From assembly GCA_002295635.1 (NCBI GenBank), contig DBHK01000023.1:65602-129601 (forward strand): 64,000 nucleotides of DNA. The letters run 5' to 3'. Source of the DNA: UBA830 sp002295635. GTDB taxonomy: Bacteria; Pseudomonadota; Alphaproteobacteria; MPNO01; UBA830. The notes beneath the pieces were generated by a model that was not told the origin of the DNA, searched no databases, and was given only the letters and a program-made list of their open reading frames with translations. The translations under genes were made by a program, and so were the position numbers. Below are positions 8,251 to 17,000 of this stretch, one piece after another. The number at the start of each line of letters is the position of its first letter. Within the stretch, counting starts at the first letter, position 1.

Positions 8251-9468
8251 ATGGCGAATAACGACTGTATCTTGATCGCTGGGGCAGGGCCTGTTGGTAT
8301 GACCGCGGGGTTAGCCTTGTCGAAGGCTGGAATTCCGGTAAAAATGTTTGATATTCTCGCAGAAATTCCTGCCGACCACCGGGCGTCAACGTTACACCCG
8401 TCGACGCTGATGTTGCTTGAAAAGCTTGAAATGACATCAGTACTCGTTGACCGTGGAATTGAATCCCCCCTTTTCCAATGGCGTGATCGAGCGAGCGACC
8501 GCATTGTCGCTGAATTTGATTATCGCGATATCTCAGATGTGCTGACCTACCCCTATGCCTTACAGCTGGAACAGCACAAGACGATAGAAATCGGGCTCGA
8601 CATTGCACTGGCTATCGATGGGTTCGAGCTTCACCGTGAGCGAGAGCTCTCCAGACTATCTCAGGACGATAACGGGGTTGAGGTTAGTGTCAAAGCACCA
8701 GATGGGTCTTTCGAAGTCCATCGTGGGAAATTTTTGATCGGAGCCGATGGCGGTAAATCCGTAGTGCGTAAATTACTCGATATTGATTTTCCGGGCTTTA
8801 CCTGGGAGGAGCGGTTCATCATTGTATCGACCTATTATGATTTCGAAGAGGCCGCTGGCTATCGGTATCGTAATTACGTAGCGCATCCGGAACAATGGTG
8901 TGCAATGATCAAGGTACCGGGCGAGGCCGACGAAGGTGTGTGGCGAGCGCTATTCCCAGCATTCGGGGACATGCCCGATGAACATGTGCTAAGTGATGAA
9001 TGGATTCAGGCTCGGTTTGCCGAGTGTTATCCGTACGATCCACCGTACGACCTCCTGCACCGAAATCTCTATAGCGTACATCAACGAGTGGCTGAGAGCT
9101 TCGCGAAGGGCCGGGTAGCGCTTGCAGGTGATGCCGCCCATGTAAATAATCCCTTAGGGGGCATGGGGATGAATAGTGGAATACATGACGCGCTGAATCT
9201 GGCCGAAAAGTTGGAAGCGGCATGGCATGGTGGTAATCACGAGTTGTTGCTAAGCCGCTATGACCGCCAAAGACGACCAATGGCCGAAAAATATGTTCAG
9301 GCTCAATCCATCGCTAACAAGCGATTGCTCGAGGAAAATGACCCAGAGGCACGGGAATATCGCCTAAAAGAGCTAGAGTTTACAGCGACCGACGGGGCCG
9401 CTAAACGGGATTACCTATTGCGAGCATCACTTATGCAAATGTTAGAGGAAGCAAATGCTATCGAATAA
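8251..9468 (+). CDS. FAD-dependent aromatic-type monooxygenase
   Basis: A 405-residue group A flavoprotein hydroxylase. The N-terminal FAD site is LIAGAGPVGMTAGLALSKAG (GxGxxG at about 11-16). The second FAD/NADPH motif is GADGGKSVVRK around 164-174, and the third is GRVALAGDAAHVNNPLGGMG around 285-305, followed by NSGIHDALNLAEKL. This layout fits PheA/TfdB, MhpA and similar enzymes that hydroxylate phenolic or heteroaromatic acids using NAD(P)H and O2. It is shorter than phenol hydroxylases and lacks their thioredoxin-like C-terminal domain. The ATG is preceded by AGGAAATAGGAA-like purine-rich sequence. The actual substrate is unknown. Confidence 0.86.
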   Translation: MANNDCILIAGAGPVGMTAGLALSKAGIPVKMFDILAEIPADHRASTLHPSTLMLLEKLEMTSVLVDRGIESPLFQWRDRASDRIVAEFDYRDISDVLTYPYALQLEQHKTIEIGLDIALAIDGFELHRERELSRLSQDDNGVEVSVKAPDGSFEVHRGKFLIGADGGKSVVRKLLDIDFPGFTWEERFIIVSTYYDFEEAAGYRYRNYVAHPEQWCAMIKVPGEADEGVWRALFPAFGDMPDEHVLSDEWIQARFAECYPYDPPYDLLHRNLYSVHQRVAESFAKGRVALAGDAAHVNNPLGGMGMNSGIHDALNLAEKLEAAWHGGNHELLLSRYDRQRRPMAEKYVQAQSIANKRLLEENDPEAREYRLKELEFTATDGAAKRDYLLRASLMQMLEEANAIE

Positions 9469-9706
9469 CGATTTGCACCCTTATACTCCTGACTTTGAAG
9501 ACTACGATGAGCATGTTTTGGTGCACTATTCCAAGGCAATCGCCATGTTTAGGACTGGGGCAACTCATCCTCTACCCAATCTAGTTCGAGCGTCTCGCGT
9601 ATTTCGCTCTCATACCCGCCGACATATATTAAGAAACACCATCGCTGTTATCTCTCCCCACCAGCCGCTGTACGAAAATAAATTTTCAATCGCGGACTTC
9701 CAGTGA
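9455..9706 (+). CDS. Small hypothetical ORF overlapping the monooxygenase stop
   Basis: An 83-residue frame starting at an ATG inside the last codons of the monooxygenase gene (14-base overlap). The first half is acidic and aromatic (DLHPYTPDFEDYDEHVLVHY) and the second half basic (RASRVFRSHTRRHILRN). I recognise no family, signal peptide or membrane segment. The overlap would suit translational coupling, but there is no separate ribosome binding site. It could also be a decayed or chance frame. The 147 bp after it hold nothing recognisable before the aminotransferase. Confidence 0.25.
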   Translation: MLSNNDLHPYTPDFEDYDEHVLVHYSKAIAMFRTGATHPLPNLVRASRVFRSHTRRHILRNTIAVISPHQPLYENKFSIADFQ

Positions 9707-9853
9707 TTAGGCTCTAATAACGCGGCGAGCCGTTCAGATACTCTTGATACCCCAGCACTACATCGTTTTAACGAGCAAGGGCTAAGGAGTCATTCCTACC
9801 TTGCAGTTCCCCATACCCATTGATAGCCTCAGGCCCATATAGAAGGAATAGAT

Positions 9854-11185
9854 ATGCCCGACGGCACACCGGCACGACATACAAATAATCTTGAGCATTT
9901 CTGGATGCCGTTTACAGCAAATCGCCAGTTCAAAGCGGCGCCAAGGCTCATGGTTGCCGCCAAAGACATGCATTACACTGACGACCAAGGCCGCCAGATT
10001 CTGGATGCAGCGGCGGGTATGTGGTGCGTCAACGCAGGCCATGGCAGGGATAAGATCACCGAGGCCATCCGCACCCAAGCGGGTATCATGGATTATGCTC
10101 CCGCTTTCCAGTGGGGACACTCGGGTGCGTTCGATCTTTCATCGAGGCTTGCCAATCTGTTCCCTGGTGATCTGGACTACGTTTTTTATGCTAATTCGGG
10201 CTCGGAAGCGGTCGATACCGCACTGAAATTGGCGCTGGCTTATCATCAGCTTCGCGGTGATGCGCGGCGCACACGGCTGATCGGCCGCGAACGCGGTTAT
10301 CACGGTGTGGGTATTGGCGGCACCTCAGTCGGAGGCATCTCAAACAATCGAAAGCACTTTGGCAATCTTATGGCGGGCACTGATCACCTCCCCCATACCC
10401 ATAACCTGGCGGAAATGGCGTTTACGCGGGGACAGCCAGAGTGGGGTACACATCTGGCGAGCGACCTAGAGCGCATCATCGCGCTGCACGACGCATCGAC
10501 CATTGCCGCAGTCATCATTGAGCCCGTCGCGGGATCCACCGGCGTACTTGTCCCTCCGAAGGGCTACCTGGAGAAAATTCGGTCGATCTGCAATGACCAC
10601 GGTATCCTGCTGATATTCGACGAGGTCATCACCGGGTTTGGACGACTCGGCGATCCGTTCGCCGCCGACTATTTCGGCATCGTGCCCGACCTGATGACCA
10701 TGGCAAAGGGTCTAACGAATGGAGCCGTGCCGATGTCCGCCATCGCTGCGCGGGGCAACGTCTACAACACGTTCATGCAGGGCCCACCCCACATGATAGA
10801 GCTCTTTCACGGCTATACCTACTCGGCACACCCGCTGGCCTGCGCGGCCGCGCTAGCGACGCTGGACGTGTTCGCTGAAGAAGATTTGTTCAATCGCAGC
10901 AGAGCATTGGCTTCGATATGGGAAAACTCCATTCACAGCATAAAGGGACAGCGCAACGTCATCGATATCCGTAACCTCGGTATGATGGGTGCGATTGAAC
11001 TGGCGCCGCGTGACGACGCGCCGGCGACGCGCGCCTATGACGTGTATCTTAAATGCTACGAGAAGGGGCTTCTGGTACGCCAGACCGGCGACATCATCGC
11101 GATGTCTCCGCCGCTAATCGCATCCGAAGCTCAGGTCGGCGAAATCATATCGATCCTTGGCGAAGCGATTTCCGAGACGGAGTAA
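9854..11185 (+). CDS. Class III omega-amino acid:pyruvate aminotransferase
   Basis: A PLP-dependent transaminase of 443 residues that moves the amino group of an omega-amino acid or amine, such as beta-alanine, to pyruvate. The N-terminus HFWMPFTANRQFKAAPRL, the YANSGSEAVDTALKLA cofactor-phosphate segment, GYHGVGIGGTSVGG, the FDEVITGFGRLG aspartate motif and the Schiff-base lysine Lys285 in TMAKGLTNGAVPM are all present. The HFWMPFT start is characteristic of the beta-alanine-pyruvate transaminase group. GAAGGAATAG before the ATG gives a good ribosome binding site. It converges with the TRAP operon with only 11 bp between stops; a joint role in uptake and deamination of an amino compound is possible but not shown. 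Confidence 0.9.
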   Translation: MPDGTPARHTNNLEHFWMPFTANRQFKAAPRLMVAAKDMHYTDDQGRQILDAAAGMWCVNAGHGRDKITEAIRTQAGIMDYAPAFQWGHSGAFDLSSRLANLFPGDLDYVFYANSGSEAVDTALKLALAYHQLRGDARRTRLIGRERGYHGVGIGGTSVGGISNNRKHFGNLMAGTDHLPHTHNLAEMAFTRGQPEWGTHLASDLERIIALHDASTIAAVIIEPVAGSTGVLVPPKGYLEKIRSICNDHGILLIFDEVITGFGRLGDPFAADYFGIVPDLMTMAKGLTNGAVPMSAIAARGNVYNTFMQGPPHMIELFHGYTYSAHPLACAAALATLDVFAEEDLFNRSRALASIWENSIHSIKGQRNVIDIRNLGMMGAIELAPRDDAPATRAYDVYLKCYEKGLLVRQTGDIIAMSPPLIASEAQVGEIISILGEAISETE

Positions 11186-11196
11186 CCTCCCGGGGT

Positions 11197-12528
11197 TTAG
11201 AATCCTCCGAACAGCATACTCGGCAACCAGGTGGCAGTCGCGGGATATAGCGCGACCATGGCCAACGTCAGAAGCTGTGCGATAACGAATGGGCCCACTC
11301 CCTTGTACATGTCGATATATGTTATCTCCTTCGGAGCAATGGACCGAAGGTAAAAGATTGATGGTGCCATTGGTGGGGTAAGGTAAGAGGTTTGTAGAAT
11401 GATACAGACCATCACGCCAAACCACAGAGGATCGATCTCTGCCGCGCGGATTATCGGATCAGCAATTGGCAGCACGATGATCAAGACCGATATCCAATCC
11501 AGTACAAAGCCCAAAATGAAAACCACTATAAGGAAGATCACCACGATTCCAGCTGGGCTAAAACCGGAGCCTTCAACAACCTGAGAGACCAGATCATCTC
11601 CTCCGTGTACGATGAAAATACTAGCGAATAGAATGCCGCCTAGCACAATCAGCATCACCATCGATGTGATCTTGATGGTCTGGGTTACGGCTTCTTTTAG
11701 AATGATGAAGGAAAACTGGCGGTAAGCGATGGCGAGAATAACAGACCCAAACGCGCCCACCGCCGCCGCTTCAGTGGGCGCAGCGATACCGGCGAAGATA
11801 CTGCCTAGCACGGCAAGGATCAGGAGTGATGCCGGCAGCAACGCTGTCAGCATCAGCCAAAGTTTCGCCGAGAGCGAGACGCGGTCGTCCAAATCATTCT
11901 GACCGGGACCGGCCTCCGGCTGCAACAGGCATCGTACAATGATGTAAAGTATGAATAGTCCAACCAGCACACCTGCGGGAATCAGAATTCCGGCAAACAA
12001 ATCTCCAACGGACATTTCTGTTATTGACGCATATACGATAATGACGACCGATGGCGGTATGGTTGTGCCGAGTGACCCCCCTGCACAGACGGTACCGGCG
12101 GCTAAATCCTTTTTGTATCCCGCACCCATCATTGCCGGGACCGCCATCAGTCCCACCACGATCTCTACAGCACCGACGACGCCGGACGATGCAGCAAATA
12201 TTCCACACATGATAATGGTTGTAATCGCCAACCCGCCTCGTAATGCACCGAACCAGATCTTAATTGCGTCAAACAGTCGGGCCGCAATACCGGCCCTTTC
12301 CAGCATTGCCCCCATGAACACGAATAGGGGTATGGCAGCGAGTACGAAATTGGATGTTACGTCAAACAGACGGCTATGAAACTGAGTAGGCAGGACCATA
12401 CCGAATTCAAGGACGCCAAATAGAAAAGCCGTCGCTATTAGGCTGAATGCCACCGGAATACCGGCGAACACTAAAATAAATAGCATTGGAAACATAAAGA
12501 CTGCGAGCGACAGGTCAGCCATGATCAC
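11197..12528 (-). CDS. dctM: TRAP transporter large permease (DctM-like)
   Basis: The large membrane subunit of a tripartite ATP-independent periplasmic transporter, 443 residues with about 12-13 membrane helices. It carries typical DctM features: FPMLFILVFAGIPVAFSLIA at the start, GALRGGLAITTIIMCGIFAASSG, and the conserved PPSVVIIVYASITEMSVGDLF. It uses an ion gradient, usually sodium, to import a carboxylate or similar solute handed over by the binding protein. Its start overlaps the end of the small permease gene by 14 bp, so translation is probably coupled. It is the last gene of the dctPQM operon. Confidence 0.95.
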   Translation of the reverse strand: MIMADLSLAVFMFPMLFILVFAGIPVAFSLIATAFLFGVLEFGMVLPTQFHSRLFDVTSNFVLAAIPLFVFMGAMLERAGIAARLFDAIKIWFGALRGGLAITTIIMCGIFAASSGVVGAVEIVVGLMAVPAMMGAGYKKDLAAGTVCAGGSLGTTIPPSVVIIVYASITEMSVGDLFAGILIPAGVLVGLFILYIIVRCLLQPEAGPGQNDLDDRVSLSAKLWLMLTALLPASLLILAVLGSIFAGIAAPTEAAAVGAFGSVILAIAYRQFSFIILKEAVTQTIKITSMVMLIVLGGILFASIFIVHGGDDLVSQVVEGSGFSPAGIVVIFLIVVFILGFVLDWISVLIIVLPIADPIIRAAEIDPLWFGVMVCIILQTSYLTPPMAPSIFYLRSIAPKEITYIDMYKGVGPFVIAQLLTLAMVALYPATATWLPSMLFGGF

Positions 12529-13066
12529 TTTCCGTTAGGCTGTCACCTGACTTGTCCAGTGGCGATTTAATAAAACCTAGCGCACTGCGGACATGGCGAA
12601 TACACTCGGCCACAGCTTGCAACAAAAGCGCGGCAAATCCGACAAGTAATCCCGCAAACAAAGGCCACAACAGCGGTTTCCATGGGCTCGCAGGGTCTAA
12701 TTCGTTTGTTAGATATGCTTCAAGCCATTCGTCGTAGGCGCCAATGATGAAAAAAATAAGCGCGGGAATGAATAGCCCGATATAAACGACAACGTTAATC
12801 CAGTCTTGCCAATCGCGGGGAAGACGGGTCGACAAAAAGTCGATTCGGATGTGTGCATTGTTGCGAAGCGTGTAACCGGCTGCAAACAGAAATCCTATGC
12901 CATTTGCCATGTAGGCGATGTCGTATGCCCAGAGTGTGGGCGCGGAGAAAACTCTTCGCGACACGACTTCATACATCATATCGCCTATCAGTATTAACAA
13001 TAAGATACCAGCGATCACGGCCAAGGCCATAGACAACCGATCAATTACTTTAAGAAAGAACTGCAT
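12515..13066 (-). CDS. dctQ: TRAP transporter small permease (DctQ-like)
   Basis: A four-helix membrane subunit of about 183 residues, starting MQFFLKVIDRLSMALAVIAG. The region PTLWAYDIAYMANGIGFLFAAGYTLRNNAHIRIDF contains the W...D and NAH(I/V)R(I/V)D signature of DctQ. It forms the permease with DctM. The start is placed at the ATG at 13066. A GTG at 13093 is also in frame, but it lies inside the loop of a 10-bp GC-rich hairpin (13077-13105) and is less likely. It overlaps dctM by 14 bp. Confidence 0.92.
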   Translation of the reverse strand: MQFFLKVIDRLSMALAVIAGILLLILIGDMMYEVVSRRVFSAPTLWAYDIAYMANGIGFLFAAGYTLRNNAHIRIDFLSTRLPRDWQDWINVVVYIGLFIPALIFFIIGAYDEWLEAYLTNELDPASPWKPLLWPLFAGLLVGFAALLLQAVAECIRHVRSALGFIKSPLDKSGDSLTESDHG

Positions 13067-13076
13067 AATAACAGGG

Positions 13077-13105
13077 CGAGGGCCGGATAACACTCCCGGC
13101 CCTCG
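13077..13105 (-). promoter_or_regulatory. Strong intercistronic hairpin between dctP and dctQ
   Basis: CGAGGGCCGG (13077-13086) and CCGGCCCTCG (13096-13105) form a perfect 10-bp stem with a 9-nt loop. It lies between the dctP stop and the dctQ start, with no T-run after it on the minus strand. Such hairpins can protect upstream mRNA from 3' decay or cause partial termination, giving more binding protein than permease; that role is inferred. Confidence 0.6.
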
Positions 13106-13118
13106 ACATATTTAGGCA

Positions 13119-14183
13119 TCAATTATGGCGATAGGTGCCATATTTCTTCCAGCGGTCGTAAAAGCCCCAGTATGATTCGGAAACACGGGCCATCCAGTCA
13201 TTACCCTTTGCCGATTGAGCATTTGCTTGTTCTTCTGACCATTCTCGGCCAAGGTCCCGAATTTTCGCCTGAGCCTCGGGGGTAAGGTAAACCCATTCAT
13301 TTTTGCCCTTGCTCATCTTTTCCATAGCGCCAATATCATCCAACCCAACCTGCATTGCAGTGCGGAACCCAGCGTAAAGCCCCGCCGCCCGGATTTGCTC
13401 CTGTAACCGCTTCGGAAGGGTCTTCCATGTTGCCTCGCTGAATACTGCTTCATTCATGTGCGAAGGGGAATGGATACCCGGCAGAATTATGTACTTCGCA
13501 ATCTTGTGAAATCCGAGTTTGATGTTGGTAGAGGGAGTTACAAACTCCGTGCCATCAATCACACGACGTTCCAGCGCAGTGTAAATATCGGCTGGCGGCA
13601 ACACCGTGGGCGATGCCCCCACGCGTTTGAGAATGTCCGCCCACGCGGCCGCAGTCCGAATTTTCATACCTTTAAGGTCAGCAATGGTTTGAATTTTCCT
13701 ATGAGAATGAAGAAAAATTTCTGTTGACCCAAAACCAGTAGCTATAGGAACCAGCTTTTGAGTTTTACTCCTCATTTCCGTTAGCAAATCAGTGCCGTCT
13801 CCCGAAATCAGCCAGTGCATAAATTCTTCCATCGGCATGCCGCCAACCATTCCGGCGAAGATGCCATTTGCCGGATCAGCGTTAACAGCAAAACCGGGAT
13901 AGCAATAGCAGATATCCGCTGTACCCTTCTGAACTGCTGCCCATCCGTCGAACGGTCCCGCAAGCACGCCAACGCTGTAGCCTTTGATTTTTACTTGCCC
14001 GTTAGTCATCAAATCGACAGCATTAATGAAACGACCCATATAATTGTTCCAGAACCCACCCTTTGCAGGAACAAACGACGTGAGCTTGAAATTATATTTC
14101 TGTGCTTGGAGCGGCGTTGTTGCAAAAACTCCCAGCATTGCCGTCACTGTCGCGGCCCTACAAATTGTTCTAAAGTTTATCAT
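13119..14183 (-). CDS. dctP: TRAP transporter substrate-binding protein (DctP-like)
   Basis: The periplasmic receptor of the TRAP system, 354 residues. Residues 1-27 are a Sec signal peptide with a basic start (MINFRTICR) and an AxA-like end at LQAQ. The mature part has the TRAP_dctP fold pattern: KGTADICYCYPGF, IQTIADLKGMKIRTAAAW, and GTEFVTPSTNIKLGFHKIAKYIILPG, which includes the region around the conserved substrate-binding arginine. The ligand cannot be inferred safely; the family mostly binds carboxylates. A GGGAGAAG ribosome binding site precedes the ATG. The upstream dyad at 14210-14227 may control it. It is the first gene of the operon. Confidence 0.94.
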   Translation of the reverse strand: MINFRTICRAATVTAMLGVFATTPLQAQKYNFKLTSFVPAKGGFWNNYMGRFINAVDLMTNGQVKIKGYSVGVLAGPFDGWAAVQKGTADICYCYPGFAVNADPANGIFAGMVGGMPMEEFMHWLISGDGTDLLTEMRSKTQKLVPIATGFGSTEIFLHSHRKIQTIADLKGMKIRTAAAWADILKRVGASPTVLPPADIYTALERRVIDGTEFVTPSTNIKLGFHKIAKYIILPGIHSPSHMNEAVFSEATWKTLPKRLQEQIRAAGLYAGFRTAMQVGLDDIGAMEKMSKGKNEWVYLTPEAQAKIRDLGREWSEEQANAQSAKGNDWMARVSESYWGFYDRWKKYGTYRHN

Positions 14184-14209
14184 TATTCTTCTCCCTGATT
14201 AATTTTACA

Positions 14210-14227
14210 GTACACCCTCCCGTGTAC
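14210..14227. promoter_or_regulatory. Inverted repeat upstream of dctP
   Basis: GTACAC-CCTCCC-GTGTAC is a perfect 6-bp dyad centred about 35 bp upstream of the dctP start codon. It could be a repressor operator for the TRAP operon or an RNA hairpin in its leader. No regulator gene is adjacent to compare with. Confidence 0.4.
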
Positions 14228-14453
14228 CTCAAAACCACGCACTTCTGACGCGACCGAACTAATCCCGATTGTTCTCTGGGAAAATAAAAGTGTAGCGAAA
14301 ACCGTTTAATGCAAACTACAGAAAAACAATCTTAAAAAATCTTATAGAGGACAACGGATGTTAACAAGTCGTATGGGAGGTATATCGAAAATTTATCTTA
14401 TCGGCTTACTAACGTAATACCCAAACGATAGGTTTAAGTATCGCCCGTTATCT

Positions 14454-14470
14454 AATTTCGAACAGAAATT
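14454..14470. promoter_or_regulatory. Inverted repeat upstream of the PhyH-UbiD operon
   Basis: AATTTC-GAACA-GAAATT, a perfect 6-bp dyad ending 87 bp before the PhyH-like start codon. Position and size fit an operator, but such short dyads also occur by chance. Confidence 0.25.
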
Positions 14471-14557
14471 CGGGTTTTACACGGCACTATTCATCGCCTC
14501 TGGACACCGCTTCTTCACCCGTTCATTCTTTTTTTAAGTTTCTGGGAGAGCACTAAT

Positions 14558-15400
14558 ATGGCGAAGTTACTAACAGACGAACAATTGAAGCGTGCGCGAA
14601 AAGATGGGTGCGTTTTCCCCATCCGTATTATGTCTCCCCGCGATACCGCCGATGTCAGAGCGACATATGAATCTCTGGAGGCACGGCAGGGAAATGATGT
14701 ACCGGAATTACTCTCTGTTAAACCGCATATCCTGTTTAAGTGGCTGTTCGCACTTGGCACAACCCCCACACTTCTTGACGCTATTGAAGATTTATTGGGA
14801 CCTAACATAATGCTGACTACCTGTGCGATCTGGCCCAAGGATGCATACGATCCGCGTTTTGTAACCTGGCATCAGGATTCGGCTTATTTTGGGTATGATC
14901 CTATGGAAGTGTGGAGCGCTTGGATTGCGATTACCGATAGTCATGCTGATAACGGTTGCCTGAAATATTTGCCAGGTAGCCATAATGATCCAGAGATGAA
15001 CCATCAAGAGACATATGATCCTAAGAACATGCTGTCACGTGGACAAAAAATTTCGTCTGATCAGTTTGATGAGTCCGGGGCTATCGATGTAGAATTGGAG
15101 CCTGGCGAGTGTACCCTGCACCACTTTCGCCTTGCACATTCATCTGAGCCCAATTCTAGCGACCGACGCCGCGTAGGGATCTTATTCGTATTTTGCCCAA
15201 CACACGTAAAGCCTACCAACCAACTTAATACTGCTATTCTAGTCCGGGGTAAGGACCATTATGGGTATTGGAAACGCGATCCAATGCCCGAACATGATCT
15301 CAACCCGGCTAACCTCGAGTACTACAACGATTTCTGGAATTACTATGTTGATCCTGAAAACGTGGCCGAAATGGAACGATTGACACTGTCCAATGACTGA
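14558..15400 (+). CDS. Phytanoyl-CoA dioxygenase (PhyH) family protein
   Basis: A non-haem Fe(II)/2-oxoglutarate-type oxygenase of 280 residues. The facial triad is visible: TWHQDSAYFGYD gives His105 and Asp107, and RLAHSSEPNSSDRRR gives the distal His194 followed by the arginines that hold the 2-oxoglutarate carboxylate. The WSAWIAITDSHADNGCLKYLPGSH stretch is also typical of the family. It probably hydroxylates a small organic substrate; PhyH members act on many compounds beyond phytanoyl-CoA. GGGAGAG precedes the ATG. It overlaps the next gene (UbiD) by 8 bp, so both are almost certainly in one operon. Confidence 0.88.
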   Translation: MAKLLTDEQLKRARKDGCVFPIRIMSPRDTADVRATYESLEARQGNDVPELLSVKPHILFKWLFALGTTPTLLDAIEDLLGPNIMLTTCAIWPKDAYDPRFVTWHQDSAYFGYDPMEVWSAWIAITDSHADNGCLKYLPGSHNDPEMNHQETYDPKNMLSRGQKISSDQFDESGAIDVELEPGECTLHHFRLAHSSEPNSSDRRRVGILFVFCPTHVKPTNQLNTAILVRGKDHYGYWKRDPMPEHDLNPANLEYYNDFWNYYVDPENVAEMERLTLSND

Positions 15401-16805
15401 CCTTCGCACTTACCTAAACGAAATTGATAATGCGATATTTCGGCCCGACCAGCCCATCGCAGTTCAACAAGAAATCACGGCACTACAGCATGTAATGGCG
15501 GCGAAAAATACCAATCCGGCAATCTTCGTACGACAACCGAAATTACCGGACGGCACCATTTCTGAAATCCCCGTGCTCACCAACCTCTTCGCTAGTCGCA
15601 AACTGTCAGCAAAGTCGCTCGGAATTGAGGATCACCGAAACTCGGCTAAGGCGATGGCGGAACTTACCTCGCGAGCCATCGATCCGGTTACAGTTAATCC
15701 CGGCTCTGCTCCAGTACGTGAAGTTGTTGACGAGGGCGATACGGCCAATCTTCAAGCATTACCAGCCCTTCGCCAACATGAGGGAGATTCGGGGCATTAC
15801 ATCACATGCGGCCATGTTGTGACCTTTGATCCAGACAGTGGGATCGATAATATGGGTATTCAGCGGCTATGGGTGCGTGGCAAAAGATTAATGGGCTGCT
15901 ATATGCTAGAAACCTCGCACAACATGATCAATCTGCGGAAGTTTTGGGAAAAGGGCGAGGCTTGCCCGGTAGCCATCTGGATTGGCCATCATCCGGCGAT
16001 TGAGATGGGGGCACAGTCGAAATTACGCTATCCAGAAAGCCACTGGGGGGTTGCCGGAGGCGCTGTGGGCAAGCCTTTGCGCTTAGTACCATCAGTAACT
16101 CATGGCGAAAAAATCATGGTGCCAGCAGATGCAGAGATAGTTGTGGAGGGCAATCTACCGCCGAACCGAATAGAGGCGGAGGGTCCCTTCGCAGAGTTTT
16201 CTGGTTATCAGGGTCCGCAAATTCCTAATCCAGTGATCGAAGTAACGTGCATAACACGACGAAAGGACGCTATTTACCACGATTGCGGATCGGGATTACC
16301 CGATCATCTTGTTCCTGACAATATGGGTATGGAGGGATATGTATATTCGCTTGCTCGACAAGTATCACCGTCACTGATCAACGTCCACGTTCCGGTATCG
16401 GGCCGCCGGTTCCATGCCTATTTGCAGTTTGAGAATCCGCGCCCTGGAGAGGTGCGAGATGCTATGATGGCTGCAATTGCCTTTAGGCGCCTGAAAGCAG
16501 TATTTGCTTTCGATGAAGATATTGAGATTTTTGATGATCGTCAGATAATGTGGGCACTTGCGACCCGCGTACAGTGGCATCGAGATGTGATGAAAATCAA
16601 CGGCCTTACGCTGGCTCCGCTTGATCCCTCTGCACCGTCCTCGGTTAATACGATTACAAAGGCCGCGATCGACGCTACTCTACCGGCCGCCACTCGACCC
16701 GGGTACCCTAAACCGGTAGCGCCACGCAACAGGGTGTCGGACGAGGCGCTCGCCGCGGCGAGGTCCGTACTAAAAGGCATTGACATGTCTGATTGGCCCA
16801 ACTGA
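15393..16805 (+). CDS. UbiD-family (de)carboxylase, first copy of the cluster
   Basis: A 470-residue member of the prenyl-FMN-dependent decarboxylase family, which removes or adds CO2 on aromatic or alpha,beta-unsaturated acids. The catalytic set is present: Arg158 in MGIQRLWVRGKRLMG and the Glu263/Glu268 pair in EGPFAEFSG. Family landmarks GHHPAIEMGAQ and the C-terminal FDEDIEIFDDRQIMWALATR are also present. It is only distantly like its neighbour UbiD at 17001. The start overlaps the PhyH-like gene by 8 bp, and the zinc-ribbon gene follows after 8 bp. Active sites suggest a working enzyme; substrate unknown. Confidence 0.92.
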   Translation: MTDLRTYLNEIDNAIFRPDQPIAVQQEITALQHVMAAKNTNPAIFVRQPKLPDGTISEIPVLTNLFASRKLSAKSLGIEDHRNSAKAMAELTSRAIDPVTVNPGSAPVREVVDEGDTANLQALPALRQHEGDSGHYITCGHVVTFDPDSGIDNMGIQRLWVRGKRLMGCYMLETSHNMINLRKFWEKGEACPVAIWIGHHPAIEMGAQSKLRYPESHWGVAGGAVGKPLRLVPSVTHGEKIMVPADAEIVVEGNLPPNRIEAEGPFAEFSGYQGPQIPNPVIEVTCITRRKDAIYHDCGSGLPDHLVPDNMGMEGYVYSLARQVSPSLINVHVPVSGRRFHAYLQFENPRPGEVRDAMMAAIAFRRLKAVFAFDEDIEIFDDRQIMWALATRVQWHRDVMKINGLTLAPLDPSAPSSVNTITKAAIDATLPAATRPGYPKPVAPRNRVSDEALAAARSVLKGIDMSDWPN

Positions 16806-16813
16806 GATCCTCA

Positions 16814-16990
16814 ATGACCGATTCACCCTACGAAAAATTCGGTAATTCGAATTGGGCACAATGTCCGAAATGCGAACACTGGTTTCACATAGCGCCAGAC
16901 TTGTTAAAGATGAAAGACGTGGACCTGATCTGCCCCGGGTGCGGCCATCCGTTTGCGTCATCTAAGGCCAAGGAAATCCTCGAAATCTAA
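16814..16990 (+). CDS. Small zinc-ribbon protein between two UbiD genes
   Basis: A 58-residue protein with two CxxC knuckles, CPKC at 17-20 and CPGC at 40-43, 19 residues apart, forming a likely zinc ribbon. There is no membrane segment. It starts 8 bp after the first UbiD stop and ends 10 bp before the second UbiD start. Known non-oxidative hydroxyarylic acid decarboxylases (VdcBCD, ShdBCD) consist of a UbiX-like B, a UbiD-like C and a small D subunit with CxxC motifs. Position and motif suggest this is an analogous D-type subunit, although clear sequence kinship is not evident by eye. I chose the ATG at 16814; a GTG-like earlier start would run into the UbiD stop region. Confidence 0.8.
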   Translation: MTDSPYEKFGNSNWAQCPKCEHWFHIAPDLLKMKDVDLICPGCGHPFASSKAKEILEI

Positions 16991-17000
16991 AGAAGTAATT

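Larger units (their letters stand above)
14184..14557. other. 374-bp divergent promoter region between dctP and the PhyH-like gene
   Basis: No gene is visible. It contains two operator-like dyads, at 14210-14227 near dctP and 14454-14470 nearer the PhyH-like gene. It is locally AT-rich, as expected for two divergent promoters. No clear sigma70 pair was chosen. Confidence 0.5.
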
